NCBI GenBank assembly: GCA_002256395.1
Contig: NKJG01000003.1
Coordinates: 372,001 to 436,000 of the forward strand
Direction of reading: 5' to 3'
DNA from: Bacteroidetes bacterium B1(2017)
Lineage (GTDB): Bacteria > Bacteroidota > Bacteroidia > UKL13-3
DNA: 64,000 nt
The translations under genes and the position numbers were made by a program. How positions within the stretch are numbered: the first letter of the stretch is position 1; each line of letters starts with the position of its first letter. The notes below the pieces were generated by a model, which made no database searches, was not told the DNA's origin, and saw nothing but the letters and a program-made list of their open reading frames with translations. Shown piece after piece: positions 28,105-36,720 of the stretch.

Positions 28105-28785
28105 ATGGAACCAGTAATTATTTCAAACAACAAAGTTAGCTCTGCCTCTTTTATCACCGGTGTTTATGGCTGGATGATGTTGGCCCTTATTGTAACTGCT
28201 CTTACTTCTATTGTAACCGTTTCAACTCCTGCCGTACTTAATTTTGTATTCGGTATTCCCTACATGTTTTACGTATTAATTTTTGCCGAGTTTGGTTTAG
28301 TTTGGTATTTAAGTTCTCGCGTTTCTTCTCTAAGTAATACTACAGCTACCATAATGTTCTTAGCCTATTCTATTTTAAATGGTCTAACCTTATCCGTAAT
28401 TCTTTTTGTGTATTCAGGTGCTGCCATTAGCAATGCCTTCTTAATCACAGCTGGAACCTTCGGTATTATGAGCGCTGCAGGATATTTTACCAAAAAAGAC
28501 CTTAGTGGTTTTGGTGCCATTATGATGATGGGATTGGTAGGAATTATCCTTGCTAGCTTGGTTAACTTCTTCTTGAAAAGTGATACGATGAGCTATATCA
28601 TTTCATACGTTGGGGTAATGATTTTTGTAGGTTTAACTGCTTACGATACTCAAAAAATAAAAAACATGGCTAATGAGTTAGAAGAAGATCAATTAAAGAA
28701 AGCCTCTATAATGGGTGCGCTTACTCTTTACCTTGATTTTGTGAACCTTTTCTTGTTCTTATTAAGAATTTTAAATAGAAAATAA
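28105..28785 (+). CDS. Bax inhibitor-1/YccA family membrane protein
   Basis: 226 residues with seven hydrophobic segments and the TMBIM-family features VYGWMMLALIVTAL at the start, LNGLTLSVILF in the third helix, and VGLTAYDTQKIK close to the end followed by LYLDFVNLFLFLLRIL. The acidic Asp in TAYD and in LYLDF are the conserved pH/Ca2+-sensor aspartates of BsYetJ-type proteins. The family leaks calcium or modulates FtsH-type proteolysis in bacteria. A short leader of AT-rich sequence precedes the start; it is probably part of the 25.9-29.9 kb unidirectional cluster. Confidence 0.9.
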   Translation: MEPVIISNNKVSSASFITGVYGWMMLALIVTALTSIVTVSTPAVLNFVFGIPYMFYVLIFAEFGLVWYLSSRVSSLSNTTATIMFLAYSILNGLTLSVILFVYSGAAISNAFLITAGTFGIMSAAGYFTKKDLSGFGAIMMMGLVGIILASLVNFFLKSDTMSYIISYVGVMIFVGLTAYDTQKIKNMANELEEDQLKKASIMGALTLYLDFVNLFLFLLRILNRK

Positions 28786-28804
28786 TTTCTTCTAAACGGC
28801 CCTC

Positions 28805-29857
28805 ATGTTCTATAGTAAAGATCGTCTTCATACATTTACCTGCGAGGTTTTTACTTCGTGTGGAATGCCTTTAGCAGATGCCAAGCAAGCTGCCGATGTT
28901 TTACTGAGTGCCGATTTGCGGGGAATTGATTCGCATGGTGTGGCTCGCCTTAGTGGCTATGTGCGTTTGTTTGAAGCAGGCCGCGCCAACATGAATGCAC
29001 AACATAAAGTTATTCATGAAACTCCATCCACCGCTACCATCGATGCCGATTCCGGTTTAGGTTTAGTGGTTGCTCCAAAGGCAATGGATCTTGCCATTGA
29101 AAAGGCAAAAAATGTTGGTACAGGTTGGGTAGCCATTCAAAATTCAAATCATTTTGGAATTGCTGCTTATCATGCTATGAAGGCCTTGCCTCATGATATG
29201 ATTGGTATTAGCATGACAAATGCTAGTCCGCTTGTTGCACCAACGTATTCAAAAGAAAGAATGTTAGGAACCAATCCCATTTGCATGGCATTTCCTGCTG
29301 GCTCACATCAACCTTTTATTGTTGATATGGCTACTTCAAATGCAGCAAATGGGAAATTGGAAATTGCCCAACGACTTCATAAAGAAATTCCCCTTGGCTG
29401 GGTTCAAACCAAAGACGGCGACGAAAGCGTTAATGCGAATGAATTAAAATCTGGAGGCTCACTATTACCTCTAGGTGGTCATAAAGGCTATGGCTTGGGT
29501 GCTGCCGTTGATATTTTAAGTGCTGTGTTATCAGGGGCTAATTATGGTCCTTGGGTGCCTCCTTTTGTAGCTTTTCTGAACCCATTAGAAAACCTACCCG
29601 GCAATGGTATAGGCCATTTCTTAGGTGCCATGCGCGTAGATGCATTTAGGCCTGCCGATGATTTCAAAAAACATATGGATCAATGGATTTCACGATTCAA
29701 AGAATCTCAGCGTGTTGATCCAAACCAAGAAGTTTTAATTCCTGGTGAACCCGAATTTAGAATGCAACTTATTCGCGAAAAAGAGGGAATTCCTTTAAAT
29801 GAAAATGTAGAAAAAGACCTGCAAGAATTGGCTCAAAAATTAGGTTTGAACCTATAA
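28805..29857 (+). CDS. Ldh family oxidoreductase (malate/(S)-sulfolactate-type dehydrogenase)
   Basis: 350 residues of the Ldh_2 (type-2 malate/L-lactate dehydrogenase) family, an NAD(P)-dependent fold distinct from classical LDH. Motifs are ADLRGIDSHGVARL near residues 33-46 (the catalytic His is in SHG), STATIDADSGLGLV, QNSNHFGIAAYHA (the second catalytic His is in NHFG), TNPICMAFP and PLGGHKGYGLG. Candidate substrates are 2-oxo/2-hydroxy acids such as malate, ureidoglycolate or sulfolactate, and cannot be told apart here. The last codons overlap the end of the convergent corA gene by 6 bp and coincide with a GGTTTGAACC palindrome. Confidence 0.88.
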   Translation: MFYSKDRLHTFTCEVFTSCGMPLADAKQAADVLLSADLRGIDSHGVARLSGYVRLFEAGRANMNAQHKVIHETPSTATIDADSGLGLVVAPKAMDLAIEKAKNVGTGWVAIQNSNHFGIAAYHAMKALPHDMIGISMTNASPLVAPTYSKERMLGTNPICMAFPAGSHQPFIVDMATSNAANGKLEIAQRLHKEIPLGWVQTKDGDESVNANELKSGGSLLPLGGHKGYGLGAAVDILSAVLSGANYGPWVPPFVAFLNPLENLPGNGIGHFLGAMRVDAFRPADDFKKHMDQWISRFKESQRVDPNQEVLIPGEPEFRMQLIREKEGIPLNENVEKDLQELAQKLGLNL

Positions 29858-30751
29858 CCACTTCTTTCGTTTAAACCATTGGAAAATTAAAATGGTAACC
29901 AAGGTCATGAAAATTAACGCGCCTGGATAGCCCCAGTGGGCATGCAGTTCAGGCATAAATTCAAAATTCATCCCATATACTCCTACAATAAACGTAAGAG
30001 GTAAAAAGAATGCCGAGAATACCGTTAAGATTCTCATTACCTCATTGGTCTTTTGTGAAGATAAGGAGATGTATAAATTCAATAGATTATTAATATTGTC
30101 GTGCAGCTCTTCTGTTTCGGTTTCTAACCTCAAATGGTAATCTCGCATGTCTTCATAAAATGAATTTCTTTTATGCGAATTGGGCATGGGTTCAAGCGCC
30201 ATTCTGGTAATACTATTCAGCTTTTTAAATACCGAAGTTTTGCGTTTTATTAAGTATAAATTCTTCAGCAAATCAGGTACTCGCTTCTTTAAAAAGATAC
30301 TCGATTCATATACATCAATCTCCGTATCCATTTTGCTTATAGGCATGCTAAATGTTTCAAGAGAATTCTTAATTATCTTACAAGCAATGTCAAAAGGATG
30401 CTTTACAGATCGGTCATTAGAATATTTTTCTGCAATTTTTTCGATAAATTCTGTCTGACTTCTATGTATGGTTAAGATAAAATCTTTGTTGTAAAAAATG
30501 GCCACCTTTCGTGTTAGCTGCCTAATGTTGTCGCTCTCGGGTTTGCAATTCAAATCAAAAAAACGAATGATCAGAAAGTAATAATTGTCGAATACCTCAT
30601 ATTTAGGTAAATGCTCTGCTTGCATACAATCTATTACAGCATCAGAAGGCAGCTTGTATTGTTCGGCCAATTCCATCAATTGGTCCTCAGCCGGATTAAA
30701 AACATCTTTCCATTCAAACGGAAATCCTTTTTGGGTGTAATTGGATAGCAT
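29852..30751 (-). CDS. corA: CorA-family magnesium/cobalt transporter
   Basis: 299 residues. A cytoplasmic N-terminal domain of alpha/beta funnel type is followed by a long helix (about residues 190-240), then TM1 ending in the signature VGVYGMNFEFMPE (GMN) and TM2 near the C-terminus (ALIFMTLVTILIFQWF), closing with basic KRKKW. The GMN triplet forms the selectivity filter of the pentameric channel. The length is a little shorter than E. coli CorA (316). The gene converges on the Ldh gene with a 6-bp overlap. The usual substrate is Mg2+, possibly Co2+ or Ni2+. Confidence 0.93.
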   Translation of the reverse strand: MLSNYTQKGFPFEWKDVFNPAEDQLMELAEQYKLPSDAVIDCMQAEHLPKYEVFDNYYFLIIRFFDLNCKPESDNIRQLTRKVAIFYNKDFILTIHRSQTEFIEKIAEKYSNDRSVKHPFDIACKIIKNSLETFSMPISKMDTEIDVYESSIFLKKRVPDLLKNLYLIKRKTSVFKKLNSITRMALEPMPNSHKRNSFYEDMRDYHLRLETETEELHDNINNLLNLYISLSSQKTNEVMRILTVFSAFFLPLTFIVGVYGMNFEFMPELHAHWGYPGALIFMTLVTILIFQWFKRKKWL

Positions 30752-30810
30752 GGGTAAAAAAGGTATTTTTGGGAAATTAACAATAATATTCAGAATACAA
30801 ACCTTTACTC

Positions 30811-33465
30811 ATGAAATTATTTTTTAAGAATCCGTTTGCCTATTGCCTTAGTTTTTTAGTTTTCCTTAGTTTTCAAATTGCTACCCTAAATGCCCAAACC
30901 TTTCAATCAAAAAAAGGGGGTGTTTGTCTGCGTTTCGATGATTACCAAACTCCAGCTGAATTGCGCAAAGTAAGAACCTTGTTTAATAAACACGGCGTAA
31001 AATTTACCTATGCTATGAATACTGGTATTGGTGAAATTTTTGGCGATACCGCCTTTTGGAACGTGGTTCGAGATATTGAAAAAGACGGCCACGAACTTGC
31101 CGATCAAACTCCCTCAGATGTTTCGCATTATATTGAAATGAAAAATGCTGCCGAAGCAAGTGCCTTCGTTGGCAGACCAGGCGTAGATCATGTAAATAGT
31201 GCCATTAGTAGGGTGTGTTTAAAATACCAACTACTTACCACAAATGGCTCAGGCGATGAAGGTAAGGTGGATATTTCTGGAAATAGAATTATAAGTAAAA
31301 CGGCTGGTGAATTTGCTTGGAGTAAGTTGGTGAACTATCGCTATACTACCCATTTTTATTTACCAAGTTTAAATAAGTTGGTAACTTTTACCGATGTACG
31401 TAATGTGAATCCCAATGATGTAGATACCGTTTTTGTGAAGTCGTTTTGGAAAGAAGATATTGATTTAGGCGTTTACTCCAATGTGAGTTATAAAAAAATA
31501 ACTCCTTACGAAATGAGTGTAGATAAGGAGGGTATACAAACCATGTTAGAATACTCACTTAAATTGTTTGCTAAGTACGGACTTCAAAACCCCGTTACCT
31601 TTATTCATCCGGGAGGTGCACATCCCTATACTGCAAAAAATATTGTTAAAGAAGCTATTACCCCATTAGGTTTTAAAGGTGCTGCAACATACCCCTTCGA
31701 GAAAACAGGTATTACCTATTATAACCCACTTGGCCTGAACCAATTTTCATTACAAGGCGGCGAAATAACTCCAGAGGTAAATACCATTGCCGATTGCAAG
31801 AAAATTATTGCCGAGTTCTATGCCAAAAATACCGTTACCGTTTCTATCAATCACTTTACATCTCTAGGTTCAGTTTATAACTTTGATCAAATGCTCCTTA
31901 ACTTAGAGGAAATTATAATTTGGTGCAAGGCAAATGGAATTCCTATTCAAACCTATAAGCAATGGGATCAATATTATGCCGACGATTTCCTAGATCAAAC
32001 CGACGATATTTTCCCTCCTCTTCAAAATGATTTTGATAAAGATGGTAAGCCCGATGGTCTTGCAATGGCAAATATTTCTATGAGAGATACGCTAAACGGT
32101 GTGCCTTATAATAATAATGTTTGCTTCTCTGCGGCAAGTAATGGCAATGTGTTTTCGGTGACAAAACTTTACGGTTTGAACCGAGGTAAAAATACCATTT
32201 ATGTATCTACCAAAAATGGAAAAGATATGTATGATTATTTTACCATGGTAGTTGATTTACCTGAAATGAATTACTCCAAAACATTTACTGTGCTTACAAA
32301 TACGGCAAATTATACCGAACGAAGTTTTGATATTGAAATCCCTGCAGGTGTTACCTATATCAATATTTCATTTAATTGTAATACGCAAAATAACCAACGC
32401 CTATACGCAAGCGGGTTTAAAATAAAATCAGCTAAAAAGCCTTCCTTCAAAACAGTTGTAATTGAACGTAAATCGCATGAAGCTTTTGCGCCAATTGATT
32501 TAACACCTTATGGAGCCTGCAATGGGTTTACCCAAGGCCAGCTTAGCTATTCTGTTGTAAGAGCTCCCCAAAACCTCTATGCTAAAATATCAAATTCAAA
32601 AATTCTAACACTTTTACCTTCCTCAAACAGATTTTGGATTGGCTTAGATTCAATTGACATTTGTGTTAAAGCTCCAGATAATACTGCCGATACACTTAGA
32701 ACCTATATCGTTTCTAAATTGGGTAAAACCTGCACTGGGCAATATGTTCAAATTAGTATTAATGCCGATACCCTAACTGATAAATCCTATGCATGGAGTT
32801 CAAGGAAAACGGATCCAACTTTACAATTGGTCAATTCAACTTCAACTTGGGCAAAACCAACTGTGGCAAATGGCTATATGAATTCTATTACCTTTAAATC
32901 TAACGCGGTTCGTTTCGATTCAACTTTTGTAGATTTAATACCTTCAAAAATTACCTACGGCCCTTACCAACAATTATATTTTAAAGGGGCTAACAGTGTT
33001 TCCTATACCTTAAATTATCCTTCGCAATACAGTATCCAATTTTCAGAATTGCCTCAGTCAAATTTAACAGTTACCACTAATGGGTCAACCGTTACCATGA
33101 CCCGCCCTGCAGGATTTTCGGGTAACTTAGAAACTAAATTATATGTAACTACTCCAACCTGCGATGCCATTATATACACACTTGCGGCCTCCACTGCACC
33201 TGTTGGTTTAGTTGAGGAGGATTTAAATGATAAGGTTATTGTATACCCAAATCCAGTAACCAATTTGCTTCAAGTAAAAGGATTAGAGGAAGCAAATTAT
33301 TTACTTGAAGTATATTCTATTAAGGGCGAATTAATCTGGAAGGGCTCACAAAATGCAACACATGAGCTTTCTATTGCTACTGCTAATTGGGAGGCCGGTT
33401 TTTATTTACTAAAAATTTCTTCTGAAAATCAAGTTGTTGTAAAGAAAATACTTAAAGTTATCTAA
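30811..33465 (+). CDS. Secreted NodB-like polysaccharide deacetylase-fold protein with T9SS sorting domain
   Basis: 884 residues. After a signal peptide (cut near LNAQT) the NodB-like region begins with GGVCLRFDDYQTP (D43, D44 in the catalytic FDD position), HELADQTPSD (H94, H106 likely metal ligands) and PVTFIHPGGAHPYT. The motifs deviate from textbook NodB, so the substrate may not be chitin or peptidoglycan. The middle (about 410-780) holds beta-sandwich or carbohydrate-binding-type segments. The C-terminus ends in a T9SS CTD (VIYPNPVTNLLQVKG through FYLLKISSENQ). It probably acts on an extracellular glycan. Confidence 0.8.
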   Translation: MKLFFKNPFAYCLSFLVFLSFQIATLNAQTFQSKKGGVCLRFDDYQTPAELRKVRTLFNKHGVKFTYAMNTGIGEIFGDTAFWNVVRDIEKDGHELADQTPSDVSHYIEMKNAAEASAFVGRPGVDHVNSAISRVCLKYQLLTTNGSGDEGKVDISGNRIISKTAGEFAWSKLVNYRYTTHFYLPSLNKLVTFTDVRNVNPNDVDTVFVKSFWKEDIDLGVYSNVSYKKITPYEMSVDKEGIQTMLEYSLKLFAKYGLQNPVTFIHPGGAHPYTAKNIVKEAITPLGFKGAATYPFEKTGITYYNPLGLNQFSLQGGEITPEVNTIADCKKIIAEFYAKNTVTVSINHFTSLGSVYNFDQMLLNLEEIIIWCKANGIPIQTYKQWDQYYADDFLDQTDDIFPPLQNDFDKDGKPDGLAMANISMRDTLNGVPYNNNVCFSAASNGNVFSVTKLYGLNRGKNTIYVSTKNGKDMYDYFTMVVDLPEMNYSKTFTVLTNTANYTERSFDIEIPAGVTYINISFNCNTQNNQRLYASGFKIKSAKKPSFKTVVIERKSHEAFAPIDLTPYGACNGFTQGQLSYSVVRAPQNLYAKISNSKILTLLPSSNRFWIGLDSIDICVKAPDNTADTLRTYIVSKLGKTCTGQYVQISINADTLTDKSYAWSSRKTDPTLQLVNSTSTWAKPTVANGYMNSITFKSNAVRFDSTFVDLIPSKITYGPYQQLYFKGANSVSYTLNYPSQYSIQFSELPQSNLTVTTNGSTVTMTRPAGFSGNLETKLYVTTPTCDAIIYTLAASTAPVGLVEEDLNDKVIVYPNPVTNLLQVKGLEEANYLLEVYSIKGELIWKGSQNATHELSIATANWEAGFYLLKISSENQVVVKKILKVI

Positions 33466-33551
33466 AATTTTTGTTTCACCCAAACCAAAACTCAGTTTTT
33501 ACGTTTGTAGTACTGAGTGAGTAAATTTTAAAATGTGTTTTTAAGAACACA

Positions 33552-33582
33552 GAAGGGCGCCTTGAGTAAGCGCCCTTTTTTT
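33552..33582 (+). terminator. Rho-independent terminator downstream of the NodB-like gene
   Basis: GGGCGC / GCGCCC stem with a 9-nt loop, followed by seven T. Confidence 0.85.
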
Positions 33583-33598
33583 ATGCCCAAATTTTCGC

Positions 33599-33637
33599 AA
33601 AAAAAAACCTCCAGTGTTGTTAAACAAAGGAGGGTTT
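33599..33637 (-). terminator. Terminator of tRNA-Cys
   Basis: On the minus strand the stem AAACCcTCC / GGAGGTTT with one bulged C is followed by a run of nine T. It starts 2 bp after the tRNA 3' end. Confidence 0.75.
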
Positions 33638-33639
33638 TG

Positions 33640-33710
33640 AGGTACCGAACAGATTCGAACTGTTGTAGAAGCTTTTGCAGAGCTTTGCCTAGCCGCTCGG
33701 CCACGGTACC
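33640..33710 (-). tRNA. tRNA-Cys (anticodon GCA)
   Basis: A 71-nt cloverleaf on the minus strand. The acceptor stem is GGTACCG / CGGTACC and the D-arm is GCC...GGC. The anticodon stem AAGCT / AGCTT encloses the loop CTGCAAA (anticodon GCA, preceded by T33). The T-arm is AACAG-TTCGAAT-CTGTT. The discriminator base is T, as expected for tRNA-Cys. The 3' CCA is not encoded. A TATATTTG promoter 12 bp upstream and a terminator make a complete single-gene unit. Confidence 0.97.
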
Positions 33711-33722
33711 TTTATGAGGGTG

Positions 33723-33730
33723 CAAATATA
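33723..33730 (-). promoter_or_regulatory. Putative -7 promoter element (TATATTTG) of tRNA-Cys
   Basis: An exact TAnnTTTG match on the minus strand, ending 12 bp before the tRNA 5' end. A CTTG about 19 bp upstream could be a weak -33 box. Confidence 0.55.
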
Positions 33731-33754
33731 GTTTTTTTTTAATAGAGGTCAAGT

Positions 33755-35362
33755 CTATTCACAAATCACTAATTTATTTTCGTAAAGTATCACATTGTCA
33801 ATGCCCTTTATTCGCAGGTAGTAGAGCCCTTTTCTTAAATGTAACATCCGCAAATCTAGAGGATAGGTCTTATAATTCGCCTCAAATGTTTGTGCCTGAA
33901 AATAAATTTCTTTTCCCTGCGAATCGTAAATTTCTAGTGTTGTTTGTACGGTCTCATCATAATTATACCAGGCTATTTCAAATAAACCATTACCCGGATT
34001 TGGATAAACTGTTAGCCTATTTGCTATATTCACTCGGGCTGGCAATTGCTCCCCTTTAATCCAATAATACAAACTATCGGCACTGGGAATTCCATATCCT
34101 AAAAAGGTATCGGGGTTTTGAGCCTGGTTACCGCTTTTTTTAATTAGCTGAAATAGCTCCATGTTTTTTAAACTTGGATTAAGTTGCCAAATACATGCCG
34201 CAAAACCCGACATCATTGGGCATGCAAAGGAGGTGCCTTGGCCCGTTTTTAACCAACCTTGTGGCAATAGCGTAATGGTTAAGCCTCCCATTGCTGCTAC
34301 ATCGGGTTTTATTCGGCCATCAAAACTTGGTCCTGTGCTGCTAAAGCTTGCATAATTTTGCCAAGCATCCACCGCACCTACTGCTAAGCAACTATCGGCA
34401 TCGGCTGGTGCAATTATATGTCTCCATTTATTTTGCCCTTCATTTCCTGCCGAGTTTACAACCAAAATTCCTCTCGATGCAGCAAGGTTTGCGGCTCTAC
34501 TAATAATGGTTGTTTTTCCATCCATCTCTTCATAAATATGGTCTGAACCAATGGTGAAATTGGTAGCATAGCCTAAGGATGTACTTATAATATCAGTACC
34601 CAAACTATCGGCCCATTCTGCAGCTTTTAGCCAATTCCATTCTTCCAATTCACTTTCTCTCGTCATGTCTTCTGTCACGGCTAAATAATAGGATGCGTCA
34701 TAGGCGGTTCCTACAAAATTAGGTGGCATTAGGGCAGCTAATACAGAAAACACCCTTGATCCATGCTCCCCATCCGAGCCCATTTGGTATACACTTCGGC
34801 TTGGGTCAGTAAAGTTTTTGGTTTGTAGAATACGCCCATCTCTATATAAGTGTTTATAGGGTCCTAATACATCTACTTTGGTAAAACCATTATCAAACAC
34901 GGCAATCTTCATTCCTTTACCAGTATACCCTTGTTTATGCAGCCTGTCTAATTCTAGCATTTCAAGTTGGGTATTACTACTTAAGAGCGCACCTGGCGCA
35001 AGCTCGGCTGTTTCTAGAGGGATTAATTTCGATGCTTTTATAGGTTCAATTTTTGCTACAAAATTAAATTTTTTTAGTTGCTCTACCTGCTTTGGTTCAG
35101 CCTTAATGCAAACCGCATTTAGCCACCTACTTGCTCCAAAATAGGTTTTACAAGTTGCCTTAATTAAGCTGCAATAGTTGGTGCTAACAGCTAAATCTTT
35201 TTCATCTAATTTCACACCTTTCCTACTGCGCATGGCTTGGCTCATTTCGCTCAGGCAAACTTTAGCATGCGGTGCTTTATTTGTAAAATAAACAAGATAA
35301 TAATTGGCCTTAGCCTTAGCAATAAATAGGAGTGCCAAGAAAAGGAAAAGTATCTTCTTCAT
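33755..35362 (-). CDS. Secreted subtilase (S8 serine protease) with T9SS sorting domain
   Basis: 535 residues. A signal peptide (about 1-19) and a propeptide/inhibitor-like domain (about 20-130) precede the S8 catalytic domain. The triad is D157 (IAVFDNGF), H200 (DGEHGSRV) and S378 (GTSFACPMMSG), with the oxyanion Asn in NSAGNEG. The C-terminal about 85 residues are a T9SS CTD (RLTVYPNPGNGLFEI through GLYYLRIKG). The product is probably a secreted or surface-bound protease. The start is the first ATG after the divergent gap with the DUF4920 lipoprotein. Confidence 0.92.
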   Translation of the reverse strand: MKKILFLFLALLFIAKAKANYYLVYFTNKAPHAKVCLSEMSQAMRSRKGVKLDEKDLAVSTNYCSLIKATCKTYFGASRWLNAVCIKAEPKQVEQLKKFNFVAKIEPIKASKLIPLETAELAPGALLSSNTQLEMLELDRLHKQGYTGKGMKIAVFDNGFTKVDVLGPYKHLYRDGRILQTKNFTDPSRSVYQMGSDGEHGSRVFSVLAALMPPNFVGTAYDASYYLAVTEDMTRESELEEWNWLKAAEWADSLGTDIISTSLGYATNFTIGSDHIYEEMDGKTTIISRAANLAASRGILVVNSAGNEGQNKWRHIIAPADADSCLAVGAVDAWQNYASFSSTGPSFDGRIKPDVAAMGGLTITLLPQGWLKTGQGTSFACPMMSGFAACIWQLNPSLKNMELFQLIKKSGNQAQNPDTFLGYGIPSADSLYYWIKGEQLPARVNIANRLTVYPNPGNGLFEIAWYNYDETVQTTLEIYDSQGKEIYFQAQTFEANYKTYPLDLRMLHLRKGLYYLRIKGIDNVILYENKLVICE

Positions 35363-35468
35363 TTTAAGATAAATGTAGCTATTTTTTTTTGATTTAAATG
35401 TTAAATTCGAAGCCTAATTTGCTTACTCAATCGCATATTAAACTTAATCTAAAATATATCCATCAATT

Positions 35469-35984
35469 ATGAAAAAATTAATCTTATTAGCCTCTTGTGC
35501 TACCCTTCTTTTTGCTTGTGGTGGCGGTTCAAAATCAACTGCTCCTGGTACAGACTCTTTGCAAATGGGTCCTTCATCGGATACTTCTTCTGCAACTGCC
35601 GAAATGTACGGTGAGGCAATTACCGCTGATAGCGCATTAGGCTTAGCAGAGTTACCTGCCATAATGGGAGATAAAAAAGAAGTTGCCTGTAAATTAACCG
35701 GCGAAATTGAAGCCGTTTGTCAGAAAAAAGGTTGCTGGATGGAAATCAAAAATCCTAATGGTGAAGCTTTACGCGTAACCTTTAAAGATTATGGTTTCTT
35801 TATGCCTAAAGATGCTTCTGGCCGTACCGCCATTATGCAAGGTGTTGCTAAAGTAGAAGAAACCAGTATTGCCGATTTAAAAGAATATGCAAAAGATGCT
35901 GGTTCTGATAAAGCTGCTATTGAAGCAATAAAAGAACCTAAAAAAGAATTAGTGTTTGAAGCTAGCGGCGTAATTTTAAAATAA
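35469..35984 (+). CDS. DUF4920 lipoprotein
   Basis: 171 residues with a lipoprotein signal peptide (LLFACGG; lipidated C17). The body has MYGEAITADSALGLAELPAIMGDKKEV and the family's central block GEIEAVCQKKGCWMEIKN, then LRVTFKDYGFFMP and EASGVILK. This matches DUF4920, small beta-rich periplasmic lipoproteins of Bacteroidota. The CxxxGCW motif may bind a metal or undergo disulfide exchange, but function is unknown. It may form a cluster with the downstream monoheme lipoprotein, although a terminator separates them. Confidence 0.85.
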   Translation: MKKLILLASCATLLFACGGGSKSTAPGTDSLQMGPSSDTSSATAEMYGEAITADSALGLAELPAIMGDKKEVACKLTGEIEAVCQKKGCWMEIKNPNGEALRVTFKDYGFFMPKDASGRTAIMQGVAKVEETSIADLKEYAKDAGSDKAAIEAIKEPKKELVFEASGVILK

Positions 35985-35996
35985 TATTTTAACCTA

Positions 35997-36036
35997 AAGG
36001 TGGCGCCAGTTCTATGTAATTGGGCCACCTTTTTTT
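35997..36036 (+). terminator. Terminator after the DUF4920 gene
   Basis: AGGTGGC / GCCACCT stem with a 19-nt loop and six T. It ends 7 bp before the next gene's ATG, so it could also act as an attenuator on read-through. Confidence 0.7.
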
Positions 36037-36043
36037 GTGCAAT

Positions 36044-36520
36044 ATGAAAACAATCTATACACTTTTTATCCTAGCAATTGCCTTTGTTTGGATTACCTTT
36101 TCTTGTAATAACGCTCCTCAAGCTCCCACTGTCGCCATTGATTCCACTTCCATGAGCAAAGATGGTAAAGCATGCAAACCTATTAAAGACCCCAATAACC
36201 CTAAGCCAATGGCTCTTATGATGCGCATAATGGCCGCTAACGCCGATAGCATGCGCTCTGAAATTTTACGTGGAGAGAAATTAGATTCTCTAAAATATCC
36301 ATTTATTAAGTTCTATTTGGCCGAACCAACCGATTCGAATGTGTTGGAAATGCAATTCTTTGATAATGCGCGCTTATTTCAAGTAGCCTACAATCAGGTT
36401 TTCCAACATCCAACAGAACAAAAGAAGTACTATAATCTTCTTATAAATTCATGTATCCATTGCCACGAAAGTTATTGTAGTGGTCCCCTTAAACGCATCC
36501 GCAAATTCCCTATAGAATAA
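36044..36520 (+). CDS. Lipoprotein with a single c-type heme motif
   Basis: 158 residues from the ATG. I prefer this ATG to the upstream TTG at 36020, which lies inside the terminator hairpin. The signal peptide ends with a lipobox (ITFSC, C22). The C-terminal half contains CIHCH (CXXCH) followed by ESYC and CSGPLKRIRKF, so one covalently bound heme is likely. The segment VLEMQFFDNARLFQVAYNQVFQHP precedes it. It may be an electron-transfer or diheme-partner-like protein of the outer or inner membrane. I cannot assign a partner. Confidence 0.72.
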   Translation: MKTIYTLFILAIAFVWITFSCNNAPQAPTVAIDSTSMSKDGKACKPIKDPNNPKPMALMMRIMAANADSMRSEILRGEKLDSLKYPFIKFYLAEPTDSNVLEMQFFDNARLFQVAYNQVFQHPTEQKKYYNLLINSCIHCHESYCSGPLKRIRKFPIE

Positions 36521-36666
36521 GCAATTTATGCGATTGTATTATATGCAATTGTATTTATTTTTTATTTTAGCTGTGAAATAATTATGTGAGTTGCGAATAC
36601 TTTGTAAAATTTTGGTCAGCTTGGTTTCTTTTTTTTAGGAAATAGATGTAGGTACATTTAATTAGG

Positions 36667-36674
36667 TATATTCG
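36667..36674 (+). promoter_or_regulatory. Putative -7 element (TATATTCG) of the choice-of-anchor protein gene
   Basis: Matches TAnnTTTG with one change (C at position 7), 46 bp upstream of the ATG. Confidence 0.3.
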
Positions 36675-36720
36675 AGATACAAACCTAAAACAATCTATAT
36701 TTTACTCTAACCTAAAATTT

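Noticed and set aside
33650..33665. TTCGAA in the tRNA T-loop as another copy of the iterated palindrome
   Set aside because: It is the conserved T-loop sequence and lacks the outer GG/CC bases.
36528..36580. A 17-codon ORF after the monoheme lipoprotein gene
   Set aside because: Very short and AT-rich, with no supporting signal.
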